A stretch of DNA of 64,000 nt from NCBI RefSeq assembly GCF_014646375.1, contig NZ_BMNI01000006.1:122743-186742 (forward strand). The letters are read 5' to 3'. The notes under the pieces were generated by a model, which worked only from the letters and a program-made list of their open reading frames with translations, was not told where the DNA came from and did no database searches. Positions 41,170-52,306 of this stretch are shown piece after piece. Source of the stretch: Nocardioides phosphati. Lineage in GTDB: Bacteria > Actinomycetota > Actinomycetes > Propionibacteriales > Nocardioidaceae. The translations under genes were made by a program, and so were the position numbers. Every line of letters starts with the position of its first letter. The stretch's first letter is position 1.

Positions 41170-42633
41170 ATGACCAGCGAGTCCCTCACTCCGGCGCACG
41201 GCACAGCCGATCCGCGCCGCTGGCAGGCCCTTGGTGTCCTCGGCCTGATCCAGTTCATGCTCATCCTCGACGTCACCGTGGTGAACGTCGCCCTGCCCCA
41301 GATCAAGATCGACCTCTCCATGTCGGAGTCCAGCCTGGCGTGGGTGGTGGAGGCCTACGTCCTCGCGGCCGGCGGCCTGCTGCTCCTCGGTGGAAGGCTG
41401 GCCGACCTGCTCGGCCGCCGCGTGACCTTCCTCGTCGGCGTCGCGCTCTTCGGCGTCGCGTCGGCGACGTGCGGCTTCGCCCAGACCGGCCTGATGATGG
41501 ACGTGAGCCGCTTCGTGCAGGGCATGGGCGAGGCGCTCGCGGCGCCCGCCTCGCTCGGCATCATCGCGGTGCTCTTCACCGATCCGCGCGAGCGGATCAA
41601 GGCGCTCGGCATCTTCGGCGGCCTGGCCGGCCTCGGCGGCACGTCGGGCACGGTCATCTCCGGCTTCATCACCCACGTCGACTGGCGCTGGATCTTCTTC
41701 ATCAACATCCCGGTCGCGGTCGCTGCGCTCGTCCTCGTCCCGCGGCTGGTCTCCGAGAGCAGGTCGCCCAACCCCCACCGCCCCGACTTCCTCGGCGCCA
41801 TCACCGGCACCGCGGGCCTGCTGTCGCTGGTCTACGGCCTGCTGCGCGCGGCCGACCACGACTGGACGGAGGCGGGCGTCCTCGCGGCGCTGCTCCTCGG
41901 CGCGGTGCTGATCGGGCTCATGGTCCTGATCGAGGCCAGCTCGAGCGATCCGCTCATCCCGCTGTCGTTCTTCCGCAACCGCACGCGCGTGGTGACCAAC
42001 ATCGTCACGCTCTTCTTCTCGACTGCCTTCTTCTCCTACTTCTTCCTGCTCACGCTCGTCGAGCAGCAGATCCTGGGGTGGAGCTCGATCAAGTGCGGCC
42101 TGTCCTACCTGCCCTTCGGCCTCTGCATCGGCGCGGGCATCGGCATCGGCACGGGTCTGATGCCGAAGGTCGGGGTCAAGGCCCTCCTCGCCGCCGGCTT
42201 CGCGATCGACGCCGTCGGCATGGGCCTGGCCACCCTCATCGGCACTGGCGACTCCTACGTCGCCCACATCCTCCCGGGCATGGTCCTGCTTGCCTTCGGC
42301 TCCGGGCTCAGCTTCCCGGCCATCGGCAACGCCTCGCTCCACCAGGTGACCGCCGAGGACTCCTCGCTGGCCTCGGGCGTCCAGCAGGCGATCCAGCAGA
42401 TCGGCGGCGCGCTCGGCCTCGCCACGCTCGCCAGCATCGCGGTGAAGCACGCCGCGAAGAACGTCTCCGCCCTGGGCGTGCCCGACCTCGCCGGTGGCGC
42501 GGTCATCGCCTACTGGGTGGGCGCGGTGTCGCTCGCCATCGGCGGCGTCCTCGTCCTCGTCTTCATGGAGTACGTCGACCCGGTGCCGAAGATGCCCGGC
42601 GTCGAGATCGCGCCCGAGCCCGAGCCGGCCTGA
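41170..42633 (+). CDS. MFS drug transporter, DHA2 (EmrB/QacA) family
   Basis: 487 residues with 14 predicted transmembrane segments. LDVTVVNVALPQI (motif D1), GGRLADLLGRRVTF (motif A) and IFFINIPVAVAALVL are characteristic. The start ATG 41170 gives the usual short N-terminus. It is a proton-driven exporter of lipophilic compounds; the substrate is unknown. No regulator gene lies beside it. Confidence 0.93.
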   Translation: MTSESLTPAHGTADPRRWQALGVLGLIQFMLILDVTVVNVALPQIKIDLSMSESSLAWVVEAYVLAAGGLLLLGGRLADLLGRRVTFLVGVALFGVASATCGFAQTGLMMDVSRFVQGMGEALAAPASLGIIAVLFTDPRERIKALGIFGGLAGLGGTSGTVISGFITHVDWRWIFFINIPVAVAALVLVPRLVSESRSPNPHRPDFLGAITGTAGLLSLVYGLLRAADHDWTEAGVLAALLLGAVLIGLMVLIEASSSDPLIPLSFFRNRTRVVTNIVTLFFSTAFFSYFFLLTLVEQQILGWSSIKCGLSYLPFGLCIGAGIGIGTGLMPKVGVKALLAAGFAIDAVGMGLATLIGTGDSYVAHILPGMVLLAFGSGLSFPAIGNASLHQVTAEDSSLASGVQQAIQQIGGALGLATLASIAVKHAAKNVSALGVPDLAGGAVIAYWVGAVSLAIGGVLVLVFMEYVDPVPKMPGVEIAPEPEPA

Positions 42634-42647
42634 CCGGCACCGCACAT

Positions 42648-42679
42648 GGCCGCGCCCACCCTTCCGGGTGGGCGCGGCC
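42648..42679. terminator. Strong terminator after the MFS gene
   Basis: 14-bp perfect stem (GGCCGCGCCCACCC / GGGTGGGCGCGGCC) with a TTCC loop, between convergent genes. Confidence 0.85.
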
Positions 42680-42697
42680 GTTGTCGTTGCCGCCGGG

Positions 42698-43246
42698 TCA
42701 GCTGGCCGCCGTGACGGTGCCCTTCGGCACGCGGTCGACCAGCTCGCCGGGACTCAGCTGGGTGGCCCGCCGCGAGGCCCGGACGAAGGTGGACACCCTG
42801 GCGTCGATCGCGTCCTGCCGTGCGTCGTCGGAGGTGAAGTCCTCGTCGGGCATCTCGAAGGAGATGTTGCTCCAGAAGAGCTCGGTGCCGGCGCGGCGCA
42901 CGACGACGGCGCCCATCTCCTCGAAGCCGAGCCGCACCCCGTCGCCGTCCACCGCCTGGCAGCGGTCCCACTCCGGCGCCCTGCCCGCGCACAGGTCGCC
43001 AGGTGGCGCCTTGCGCAGGGTGAGCGTCGGCGCGAAGCCCGTGCCGTAGGCGAGCGTCACGCTGTGGTCGGCGTTGACGACGAAGGAGCGCGGCCCGTGG
43101 CCGGCGTACGACGGAGCGAAGAGGGCGGGAGCCGACGCGTCGCGGAGTGCGGCGACGAGCCGCTCGTCCCGGTCGGAGGAGCAGGCGGCGAGGGTGGAGG
43201 CGGCCAGCGCGACGCCGGCCGCCCCGACGGTGAGGCGTCGGGTCAT
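42698..43246 (-). CDS. Predicted lipoprotein, unknown function
   Basis: 182 residues. A signal peptide ends in the lipobox LAAC (about residue 22). There are two cysteines in the mature part (LCAGR, DRCQAV). No recognised domain. It follows the 524-residue lipoprotein by 3 bp on the same strand, so the two are probably cotranscribed and may work together. Confidence 0.78.
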   Translation of the reverse strand: MTRRLTVGAAGVALAASTLAACSSDRDERLVAALRDASAPALFAPSYAGHGPRSFVVNADHSVTLAYGTGFAPTLTLRKAPPGDLCAGRAPEWDRCQAVDGDGVRLGFEEMGAVVVRRAGTELFWSNISFEMPDEDFTSDDARQDAIDARVSTFVRASRRATQLSPGELVDRVPKGTVTAAS

Positions 43247-43249
43247 GGC

Positions 43250-44824
43250 TCAGTGCACCACGTAGCCGTCACCGCGGGGGACCAGTGCGAACTCCCACTG
43301 GAAGATCCCGCCGTAGGCGCCGGCCTCGATCCGGCCGTGCTGGCTGGGCCAGCCGTCGAACTCGCAGGTGCCCCGGTCGAGGTAGCGCTGGATCCGCGGC
43401 GGGACCGGGGTCGCGGCGGGCCAGACGCGCGCGTCGATGTCGGTGACGGTCCACGAGGGTCGGCACATCGCGGAGCGGTCGCCGTTGCCGATCAGTCGCA
43501 GCAGACGGGTGCCGTGGTCGACGACGACCAGCGAGTCCCAGAGAGGGTCGCTCCGGAGGTGGATCGTCTTCAGGTGGCCCGTGCCCTTCAACCACAGGAG
43601 GGACTTCCGCGCACCCGCGGCGAGCAGGTAGTCCTCGCCACCGGATCCGCCCTCGTGGGCGGGGTGCGCGAGCGACGCGCGGGTCCACTGCCGGCCGTCG
43701 TCGCTGGCGAGGACGAGGGCCACCGGTGCGTACTGCTCGACGCTCGGGCGCCAGGCCAGGTCCTCGGGATAGCAGTAGACGACGGCCATCGCAGATCCGG
43801 TCGTGGTCGAGCTGCTCCGCGCCCACCGGCAGAGGTGCCCTGCGGGGGCGGTGGCCACCGTGCGCGGCGACGACCACGTCTCCGAGCCCGCGGGCCGCAG
43901 CTGGACGACGACGTGGCGGAGGTCGGGGGAGCCGAGCAGCGCCCTTCCGCCGCCGACGTCGATGTCCATCGGTGCGATCGTCGAGCGGCCCTGGGTGTCC
44001 CGGTAGGCGATCGGCCGCACCTCCGGGACGTCTGCCCGCCACGCACCGTCGTGACGGACGAAGACGAGGCGGTCGACCGAGGAGTCGACGTACACACCGA
44101 CGCGGTCGGGGTCGCCGGGCTCCAGCTCCGGTGCGTAGGCGCGACACCTCGCGTCGGGGAAGCCCGGGCCTGTGGCGACCCGGGAGAAGGCGACGGTGGC
44201 GCGTGGCGCGGCGTACAGGTCGTAGTGGCAGAGGTCGCCGGCGCGCCGGGCACCGGTGGCGAGCCAGGAGCCGTCCGGCAGCGTCTGGATCGCCATCTCG
44301 GCCGGCAGCCCGGTGATGCTGTGCGTGCGGAAGCGGCCGTCCTCCCAGAAGGCGACGCTGTGGTCGCTCATGCCGAAGTCGACCAGCGAGCCGTCGTCGG
44401 CGACGTGGGCGGAGGAGAGGCCCTCGGGGTGCTGCGCGGCCGAGCACGTGTGGTCGCGACAGACGACGATGACGCTGCGGCGGGGGGAGTAGTCGTCGTC
44501 GAGCTTCTCCTGCTCCCAGAAGTCCGCGCTGATAGCCGCGGTCCCCTCGCGCTCGCGCAGGCGGAGGTCGTGGGTCCACAGCGGCTCGTCGGCCACCTTC
44601 TGCGGGGTGGACCAGCCATCACCGTCTCCCCACTGCACGGTCAGGTCGTGGCCGGTCAGGCTGCCGACGGCGAGCCGTTCGCCGCCGGGGAGGTGGGCGA
44701 CGTGCGCCTTCTCGAACGCGTAGTGCGCCAGGTCCTGGTCGTACGCCGGCCCGCCGTCGTCGCACGCGACCAGCGGGGTCACGAGCAGGCCGGCGACGGC
44801 GAGGGTCCGGCTGAGCATCCGCAT
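43250..44824 (-). CDS. Large predicted lipoprotein, beta-propeller-like
   Basis: 524 residues from ATG 44824. A signal peptide ends in LVAC (about residue 21). The mature part is repetitive beta-rich (repeated GxxW, WSTP, SWLATG, FVRHDGAWR and SSPRTVATAP strands), suggesting a beta-propeller like sialidase/neuraminidase-fold proteins, but no Asp-box is clear. Several Cys pairs. Function unknown. The start lies 18 bp from the divergent histidine kinase, and the two -10 elements overlap. Confidence 0.8.
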   Translation of the reverse strand: MRMLSRTLAVAGLLVTPLVACDDGGPAYDQDLAHYAFEKAHVAHLPGGERLAVGSLTGHDLTVQWGDGDGWSTPQKVADEPLWTHDLRLREREGTAAISADFWEQEKLDDDYSPRRSVIVVCRDHTCSAAQHPEGLSSAHVADDGSLVDFGMSDHSVAFWEDGRFRTHSITGLPAEMAIQTLPDGSWLATGARRAGDLCHYDLYAAPRATVAFSRVATGPGFPDARCRAYAPELEPGDPDRVGVYVDSSVDRLVFVRHDGAWRADVPEVRPIAYRDTQGRSTIAPMDIDVGGGRALLGSPDLRHVVVQLRPAGSETWSSPRTVATAPAGHLCRWARSSSTTTGSAMAVVYCYPEDLAWRPSVEQYAPVALVLASDDGRQWTRASLAHPAHEGGSGGEDYLLAAGARKSLLWLKGTGHLKTIHLRSDPLWDSLVVVDHGTRLLRLIGNGDRSAMCRPSWTVTDIDARVWPAATPVPPRIQRYLDRGTCEFDGWPSQHGRIEAGAYGGIFQWEFALVPRGDGYVVH

Positions 44825-44830
44825 GCGGTC

Positions 44831-44836
44831 TAGATT
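44831..44836 (+). promoter_or_regulatory. -10 element, leaderless histidine kinase gene
   Basis: TAGATT, 6 nt before GTG 44843. It overlaps the opposite -10 (CAATCT, plus-strand 44832-44837) of the lipoprotein gene. Confidence 0.6.
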
Positions 44837-44842
44837 GCACCC

Positions 44843-45880
44843 GTGACCCCCGTTTCGGCTGCCGACGCCCTCGACGTCCTGCCCGATGGCGTCGTGATCG
44901 CCGACGGCACGGGCCAGGTGCTCCTGGTCAACGCCGTGGCGGCGTGCATGCTCGGCGTCGATGCCGCCGCCTCCGTGGGCTGCGAGCTCGCCGAGGTGCT
45001 CCGCCTGCAGGACACCGAAGGCTGCACGTGGGTCGGCAGCAACACGCCGTACGCCGGACTCCGCAGCCGCACCGGCGTCCCCGAGCAGTCCTGGCTGCTG
45101 CCCGACGGCACCGAGGTGCTCGTGGCGGCGCGGATCCACCGGGTGGCAGGGGAGATCGACACCGTGGCGATCACGCTCCGTTCCGGCCGCGGACGGGCGC
45201 GGCTGGACCGCGAGCGGTCCGACCTCGTCGCCACGGTCGCGCACGAGCTCCGCAGCCCGCTGACGGGCGTGAAGGGGTTCGTGCAGGCCCTGCTGAGCCG
45301 GTGGGACCACCTCAACGACGACCAGAAGAAGCTGATGCTCACCACGGTGCACAGCGACTCCGACCGGCTCAGCCGGCTGATCGCCGAGCTGCTCGACGTG
45401 GCGCGCATCGACACCGGGCGGCTCCAGCTGTACGCGCGGCCCTCCGACGTCTCGACGCTGGCGGCGCGCGTGGTCGACTCGGTCTCGCAGAGCACGGCCC
45501 GCAACCTGGTGCTCGACCTCGAGCGTGGACTGCCGCTGGTGCAGGCCGACCCCGACAAGTTCGTCCAGGTGCTCACCAACCTCGTCGAGAACGCCGTCCG
45601 GCACGGTGATGGCACGGTGCTCGTCACGGCCCGCGCGGCGACCGGTGCTGACGACCGCCCTGCGGTCGCGATCACCGTCGAGGACGAGGGGGCGGGCATT
45701 CCGGAGGAGATCCGGCGGCGCGTCTTCACGAAGTTCTGGAAGCACGGCGCGAGCGGTGGGTCCGGGCTCGGGATGTACCTCGTCAACGGGCTGGTCCGTG
45801 CCCACGGCGGGCAGGTTGAGATCGGCGATGCGGCCACGGGCGGGGCGCGCGTCTCCGTGGTCTGGCCCGCGGCGGAGTGA
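44843..45880 (+). CDS. Soluble PAS sensor histidine kinase (orphan)
   Basis: 345 residues without membrane helices. An N-terminal PAS-like domain (about 5-115, VLPDGVVIADGTGQVLLVN) is followed by HisKA with the phosphorylated His134 (VAHELRSPLTGVKGF) and an HATPase domain with N-box NLVENAVRHG (246-255), DEGAGIP (281-287) and GSGLGM (306-311). All sites for autophosphorylation are intact. No response regulator is adjacent; the partner lies elsewhere. The signal is probably cytoplasmic. Confidence 0.93.
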   Translation: MTPVSAADALDVLPDGVVIADGTGQVLLVNAVAACMLGVDAAASVGCELAEVLRLQDTEGCTWVGSNTPYAGLRSRTGVPEQSWLLPDGTEVLVAARIHRVAGEIDTVAITLRSGRGRARLDRERSDLVATVAHELRSPLTGVKGFVQALLSRWDHLNDDQKKLMLTTVHSDSDRLSRLIAELLDVARIDTGRLQLYARPSDVSTLAARVVDSVSQSTARNLVLDLERGLPLVQADPDKFVQVLTNLVENAVRHGDGTVLVTARAATGADDRPAVAITVEDEGAGIPEEIRRRVFTKFWKHGASGGSGLGMYLVNGLVRAHGGQVEIGDAATGGARVSVVWPAAE

Positions 45881-45895
45881 GCCCCCGGCGTTCCC

Positions 45896-45901
45896 TAGAC
45901 T
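45896..45901 (+). promoter_or_regulatory. -10 element of pheST
   Basis: TAGACT, about 98 nt before pheS. It would yield a leader of about 92 nt. Confidence 0.45.
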
Positions 45902-45950
45902 GGCCCGCGGTGGCCGACGGCCGGGGCTCGGTGGGCGAACCCCCGGGTTC

Positions 45951-45975
45951 GGTGGTCGAGCCTGTCGAGGCCACC
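45951..45975. repeat. Interspersed GGTGGTCGAGCCTGTCGAG...CCACC-type palindrome
   Basis: 25-bp near-palindrome in the pheS leader, with GGTGG and CCACC ends and TCGA repeats. From memory, near-identical elements are scattered through Nocardioides-like genomes; only one copy is in this window. Confidence 0.55.
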
Positions 45976-45999
45976 TCCTGAGCAGAGTGAAAGGCAGTC

Positions 46000-47106
46000 A
46001 TGTCGGGCCCGAACACCGAGTACGACCCCGTCGAGGTCACGCCCCTGCAGGCCGCAGAGGTCGAGGCGATGCGCGACGCCGCGATCGCCGCGATCGGCGC
46101 CGCGAAGGACCTCGAGGAGCTCAAGCAGGTCCGCCTCGAGCACGCGGGTGACCGCTCACCGCTGGCGCTCGCCAACCGCGAGATCGGCGCGCTGCCGCCG
46201 CAGGCCCGCAAGGAGGCCGGCGCCCGCGTCGGCCAGGCCCGTGGCGCGGTCAACAAGGCCCTCGCCGAGCGCACCACCGTGCTCGAGGCCGAGCACGAGG
46301 AGCGGATGCTCGTCGAGGAGACGGTCGACGTCACGCTGCCGACCGACCGCCGCGCGCCCGGCACCCGCCACCCGATCACCACGCTCTCCGAGCGGATCGC
46401 CGACGTCTTCGTCGCGATGGGCTGGGAGGTTGCCGAGGGGCCGCAGGTCGAGGCCGAGTGGCTCAACTTCGACGCGCTCAACCTCGGCGCCGACCACCCG
46501 GCCCGCACCATGCAGGACACCTTCTGGCTGCAGCCCGCCGACGCCGCGCTCGTGCTCCGCACGCACACGTCGCCGGTGCAGGCGCGCACGATGCTGACCC
46601 GCCAGCCCCCGATCTACGTGGTCTGCCCCGGTCGCGTCTACCGCACCGACGAGATCGACGCGACGCACTCGCCGGTCTTCCACCAGGTCGAGGGTCTCGT
46701 CATCGACAAGGGCATCACGATGGCCCACCTCAAGGGCGCGCTCGACCACTTTGCTGCCGCCATGTTCGGCGAGGGCATCTCGACGCGCTTCCGGCCGTCG
46801 TACTTCCCCTTCACCGAGCCGTCGGCCGAGGTCGACCTCGTCTGCTTCGTCTGCCGCAACGGCGAGGTCGGCGACCCGGCCGAGTGCCGCACGTGCCGCG
46901 GCGAGGGCTGGATCGAGTGGGGCGGCTGCGGTGTGGTCAACCCCAAGGTCCTCGTCGCCTGCGGTGTCGACCCCGAGGTCTACACCGGCTTCGCATTCGG
47001 CATGGGCATCGACCGCACGCTGATGTTCCGTCACAACGTCGAGGACCTGCGCGATGTCTTTGAAGGAGACGTCCGCTTCGCTGCGCCCTTTGGAGTCGAG
47101 ATCTGA
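46000..47106 (+). CDS. pheS: Phenylalanyl-tRNA synthetase alpha subunit
   Basis: 368 residues. An N-terminal coiled coil (about 20-110) is followed by the class II core: [36 protein letters not shown] (motif 2) and [13 protein letters not shown] (motif 3). AAAGG precedes ATG 46000. Forms an alpha2-beta2 enzyme with PheT. Confidence 0.98.
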   Translation: MSGPNTEYDPVEVTPLQAAEVEAMRDAAIAAIGAAKDLEELKQVRLEHAGDRSPLALANREIGALPPQARKEAGARVGQARGAVNKALAERTTVLEAEHEERMLVEETVDVTLPTDRRAPGTRHPITTLSERIADVFVAMGWEVAEGPQVEAEWLNFDALNLGADHPARTMQDTFWLQPADAALVLRTHTSPVQARTMLTRQPPIYVVCPGRVYRTDEIDATHSPVFHQVEGLVIDKGITMAHLKGALDHFAAAMFGEGISTRFRPSYFPFTEPSAEVDLVCFVCRNGEVGDPAECRTCRGEGWIEWGGCGVVNPKVLVACGVDPEVYTGFAFGMGIDRTLMFRHNVEDLRDVFEGDVRFAAPFGVEI

Positions 47107-49583
47107 TGAAGGCCCCCGTTTCCTGGATCAAGGAGTACGTCGCCCTCCCGGACGACCTCTCCGTCGACGCGCTCGCCGCGCGGCTCACGGCCCTGGGCCT
47201 CAAGCTCGAGGCGCTGCACACGCCGGCCGATGCCATCACCGGCCCGCTCGTCGTCGGCCGCGTGCTGACGATCGAGAAGGAGCCGCAGAAGAACGGCAAG
47301 GTCATCAACTGGTGCACCGTCGACGTCGCCGACGCCAACGGCACCGGCGAGCCGCAGGGGATCATCTGCGGAGCCCACAACTTCGTCGAGGGCGACCTCG
47401 TCGTCGTCTCCCTGCCGGGTGCGGTGCTCGCGGGCGGCTTCGCCATCTCCGAGCGCAAGACCTACGGCCACCTCTCCGCCGGCATGATCTGCTCGCGTGC
47501 CGAGCTGGGCCTCCCGGCTGACGGCGACGGCATCATCGTGCTGCCCGCCGACTCGGCCAAGCCCGGCGACGAGGCCATGCCGCTGCTCGGCATGGACGAC
47601 GCGGTCATCGAGTTCGAGATCAACCCCGACCGCGCCTACGCGCTCTCGCTCCGGGGCGTGGCCCGCGAGGCCGCTCTCGGCTTCGACGTGCCGTTCGCGG
47701 ACCCGGCCGAGTTCGAGCTGCCCGCGGCCAACGACGCAGGGCACCAGGTCGTCGTCGAGGACGAGGCCGGCTGCCCGGTGTTCGTCGCGCGCACCGTGAC
47801 CGGCTTCGACCCCGCACGTCCCACGCCCGAGTGGATGAAGCTCCGCCTCGAGCAGTGCGGCATGCGCTCCATCTCGCTCGGCGTCGACATCTCCAACTAC
47901 GTGATGCTCGAGCTGGGCCAGCCCAACCACTGCTACGACGCAGCCAAGGTCGCCGGCCCGATCCGGGTCCGTCGCGCGACCGCGGGGGAGAAGCTCACCA
48001 CCCTCGACGACGTCGTCCGCAAGCTCGAGCCGGCCGACCTGGTCATCGCCGACGACAACGGAGCGATCGGCATCGCCGGCGTCATGGGCGGCGCCTCGAC
48101 GGAGGTCTCCGACTCCACGACGGAGATCGTGGTCGAGGCCGCCCACTTCGACCCGGTCACGGTCTTCCGCTCGCAGAAGCGCCACAAGCTCGGCTCGGAG
48201 GCGTCCAAGCGCTTCGAGCGCGGCGTCGACCCCGAGCTGCCGCAGGCTGCGGCCGACCGCGTCGTCCAGCTCCTCGTCGAGCTCGGCGGTGCCACCGCGG
48301 GTGAGGGCGTCACCGTCGTCGGCCAGGCCCCGGAGCGTCGCGTCGTCACTGCCCCTGTCGACCTGCCTGCCCGCATCACCGGCATGCCGATCCCGGCCGA
48401 GACCACTGTCGCCCACCTGCGCGCGATCGGTGCGGACGTCACGGTGGAGGGCGACGAGCTCACGGCGGTCGTCCCGTCGTGGCGCCCCGACATCAGCCAG
48501 CCCTTCGACCTGGTCGAGGAGGTCGCGCGGATCGTCGGCTACGAGGACGTCCCCTCCGTGCTGCCGACCGCTCCGGCCGGGCGTGGCCTGACCGAGGTCC
48601 AGCGCCTGCGTCGCCGTGTGGGCCGCGTGATCGCGGGTGCGGGCTTCAACGAGGTCATCTCGTACCCCTTCACCTCCGAGGCCGACTACGACGCCCTCGC
48701 GCTGCCCGCCGACGACGCGCGCCGGCGTTCGCTGCGCATGGAGAACCCGCTGAACGCCGAGCAGCCGCTGCTCGCCACGACGCTGCTCCCGGGCGTGCTG
48801 CACACGCTGGCCCGCAACGTCGGTCGTGGCAACGCCGACGCCGCGATCTTCGAGACCGCGCTCGTCTTCCAGCCGACCGGTGACGAGAAGGCGCCGATCC
48901 TCGGCACGGACCGTCGTCCGACCGACGAGGAGTGGGCCGCCATCGAGAAGGCCGTCCCGGCCCAGCCGCAGCACCTCGCGCTCGCCCTCACCGGCGCCCG
49001 TGAGGACGACGGCTGGTGGGGCCAGGGCCGCGCTGCGGGGTGGTCCGACGCGATCGCCGCCGTGCGTGACCTCGCTGGTGCACTCGGTGTGACGCTCGAC
49101 GTCGAGGCTGCGGCGGTCGCGCCGTGGCACCCCGGCCGCTGCGCCGCCGTCTCCGTCGACGGCGTCCTGCTCGGCCACGCCGGCGAGCTGCACCCGAAGG
49201 TCTGCAAGGCGTTCGGGCTCCCGGCCCGCTCCGCGGCCGCCGAGATCGACCTCGACGCCCTGCTCGAGCACGCCACGTCCCCGCAGGCACCGCGCTTCTC
49301 GTCGTACCCGGTCGCGAAGGAGGACGTCGCGCTCGTCGTCGACGCCTCCGTCCCGGCCGCGGCGGTCGAGGCCGCGCTGCGCGAGGGTGCGGGCGAGCTG
49401 CTCGAGTCGATCCGGCTCTTCGACGTGTTCACCGGCGAGCAGGTGGGCGAGGGCAAGAAGTCGCTCGCCTTCGCGCTGCGTTTCCGTGCCGCGGACCGCA
49501 CGCTCGCCGAGGGCGAGTCCGGCGCTGCCCGCGACGCCGCGGTGGCCCGTGCGGCCGAGGTGACCGGCGCCGTCCAGCGCTGA
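47106..49583 (+). CDS. pheT: Phenylalanyl-tRNA synthetase beta subunit
   Basis: 825 residues. The N-terminal tRNA-binding OB domain (about 40-150), the B3/4 editing domain, the B5 domain and the C-terminal anticodon-binding (FDX-ACB) domain (FSSYPVAKEDVALVVD) are in the usual order. The start overlaps the pheS stop by one base (TGATG), giving coupled synthesis. Confidence 0.98.
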   Translation: MKAPVSWIKEYVALPDDLSVDALAARLTALGLKLEALHTPADAITGPLVVGRVLTIEKEPQKNGKVINWCTVDVADANGTGEPQGIICGAHNFVEGDLVVVSLPGAVLAGGFAISERKTYGHLSAGMICSRAELGLPADGDGIIVLPADSAKPGDEAMPLLGMDDAVIEFEINPDRAYALSLRGVAREAALGFDVPFADPAEFELPAANDAGHQVVVEDEAGCPVFVARTVTGFDPARPTPEWMKLRLEQCGMRSISLGVDISNYVMLELGQPNHCYDAAKVAGPIRVRRATAGEKLTTLDDVVRKLEPADLVIADDNGAIGIAGVMGGASTEVSDSTTEIVVEAAHFDPVTVFRSQKRHKLGSEASKRFERGVDPELPQAAADRVVQLLVELGGATAGEGVTVVGQAPERRVVTAPVDLPARITGMPIPAETTVAHLRAIGADVTVEGDELTAVVPSWRPDISQPFDLVEEVARIVGYEDVPSVLPTAPAGRGLTEVQRLRRRVGRVIAGAGFNEVISYPFTSEADYDALALPADDARRRSLRMENPLNAEQPLLATTLLPGVLHTLARNVGRGNADAAIFETALVFQPTGDEKAPILGTDRRPTDEEWAAIEKAVPAQPQHLALALTGAREDDGWWGQGRAAGWSDAIAAVRDLAGALGVTLDVEAAAVAPWHPGRCAAVSVDGVLLGHAGELHPKVCKAFGLPARSAAAEIDLDALLEHATSPQAPRFSSYPVAKEDVALVVDASVPAAAVEAALREGAGELLESIRLFDVFTGEQVGEGKKSLAFALRFRAADRTLAEGESGAARDAAVARAAEVTGAVQR

Positions 49584-49584
49584 G

Positions 49585-50136
49585 CTACAGCTGACGCTCG
49601 AGGCCGGCCAGCACGGCCTCGAGCGTCGGCTCGACCACCAGGTCGCGCACGGTCTGGGAGTCCATGAAGTCCTCCTCGGCGAGCCGGTGCAGCATCGCGA
49701 CCAGCGGGTCCCAGAAGCTGTCGGGGTTGAGCAGGCCGATCGGCTTCTCGTGCAGGCCGAGCGTGCGCCAGGTCCAGACCTCGAAGAGCTCCTCGAGGGT
49801 GCCGAGACCGCCGGGCAGGACGAGAAAGGCCTCGGCCTCGACGCTCATCATCGCCTTGCGCTCGTGCATGGTGTCGACGACGTGCATCTCGACGCGCTCC
49901 TCGTGGAGCCGGGCCCACTCACGCTCGACCATGAAGCGCGGGATCACGCCGTAGACCCGGCCGCCGTGGTCGAGCACGCCCTGGGAGACGCGCCCCATCA
50001 GGCCGCCACTGCCTCCGCCGTACACGAGCTCGATGTCGCGCTGGGCGAGCCCGCGGCCCACGTCGTACGCCATCTCGGCGTACGCCGGGTCGGAGCCGTC
50101 ACGGGAGCCGAGGAAGAGCGCGAGTCGTCGGAGCAT
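49585..50136 (-). CDS. LOG-family protein (TIGR00730 Rossmann fold)
   Basis: 183 residues. FLGSRDGSDPAYAEMA, YGGGSGGLMG and the diagnostic PGGLGTLEELFEVWTW motif identify the Lonely-Guy family, whose best-studied members release cytokinin bases or free nucleobases from nucleoside 5'-monophosphates by phosphoribohydrolase activity. Leaderless promoter. Convergent with pheT (1 bp). Confidence 0.95.
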   Translation of the reverse strand: MLRRLALFLGSRDGSDPAYAEMAYDVGRGLAQRDIELVYGGGSGGLMGRVSQGVLDHGGRVYGVIPRFMVEREWARLHEERVEMHVVDTMHERKAMMSVEAEAFLVLPGGLGTLEELFEVWTWRTLGLHEKPIGLLNPDSFWDPLVAMLHRLAEEDFMDSQTVRDLVVEPTLEAVLAGLERQL

Positions 50137-50142
50137 GCCCCA

Positions 50143-50148
50143 AACCTA
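50143..50148 (-). promoter_or_regulatory. -10 element, leaderless LOG gene
   Basis: TAGGTT on the minus strand, 6 nt before ATG 50136. Confidence 0.6.
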
Positions 50149-50165
50149 GGCACGCCCTGATCCGC

Positions 50166-52302
<2,137 letters not shown>

Positions 52303-52306
<4 letters not shown>

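Noticed and set aside
45902..45999. Phenylalanine leader peptide or T-box before pheS
   Set aside because: No Phe-rich frame and no T-box specifier structure recognised.
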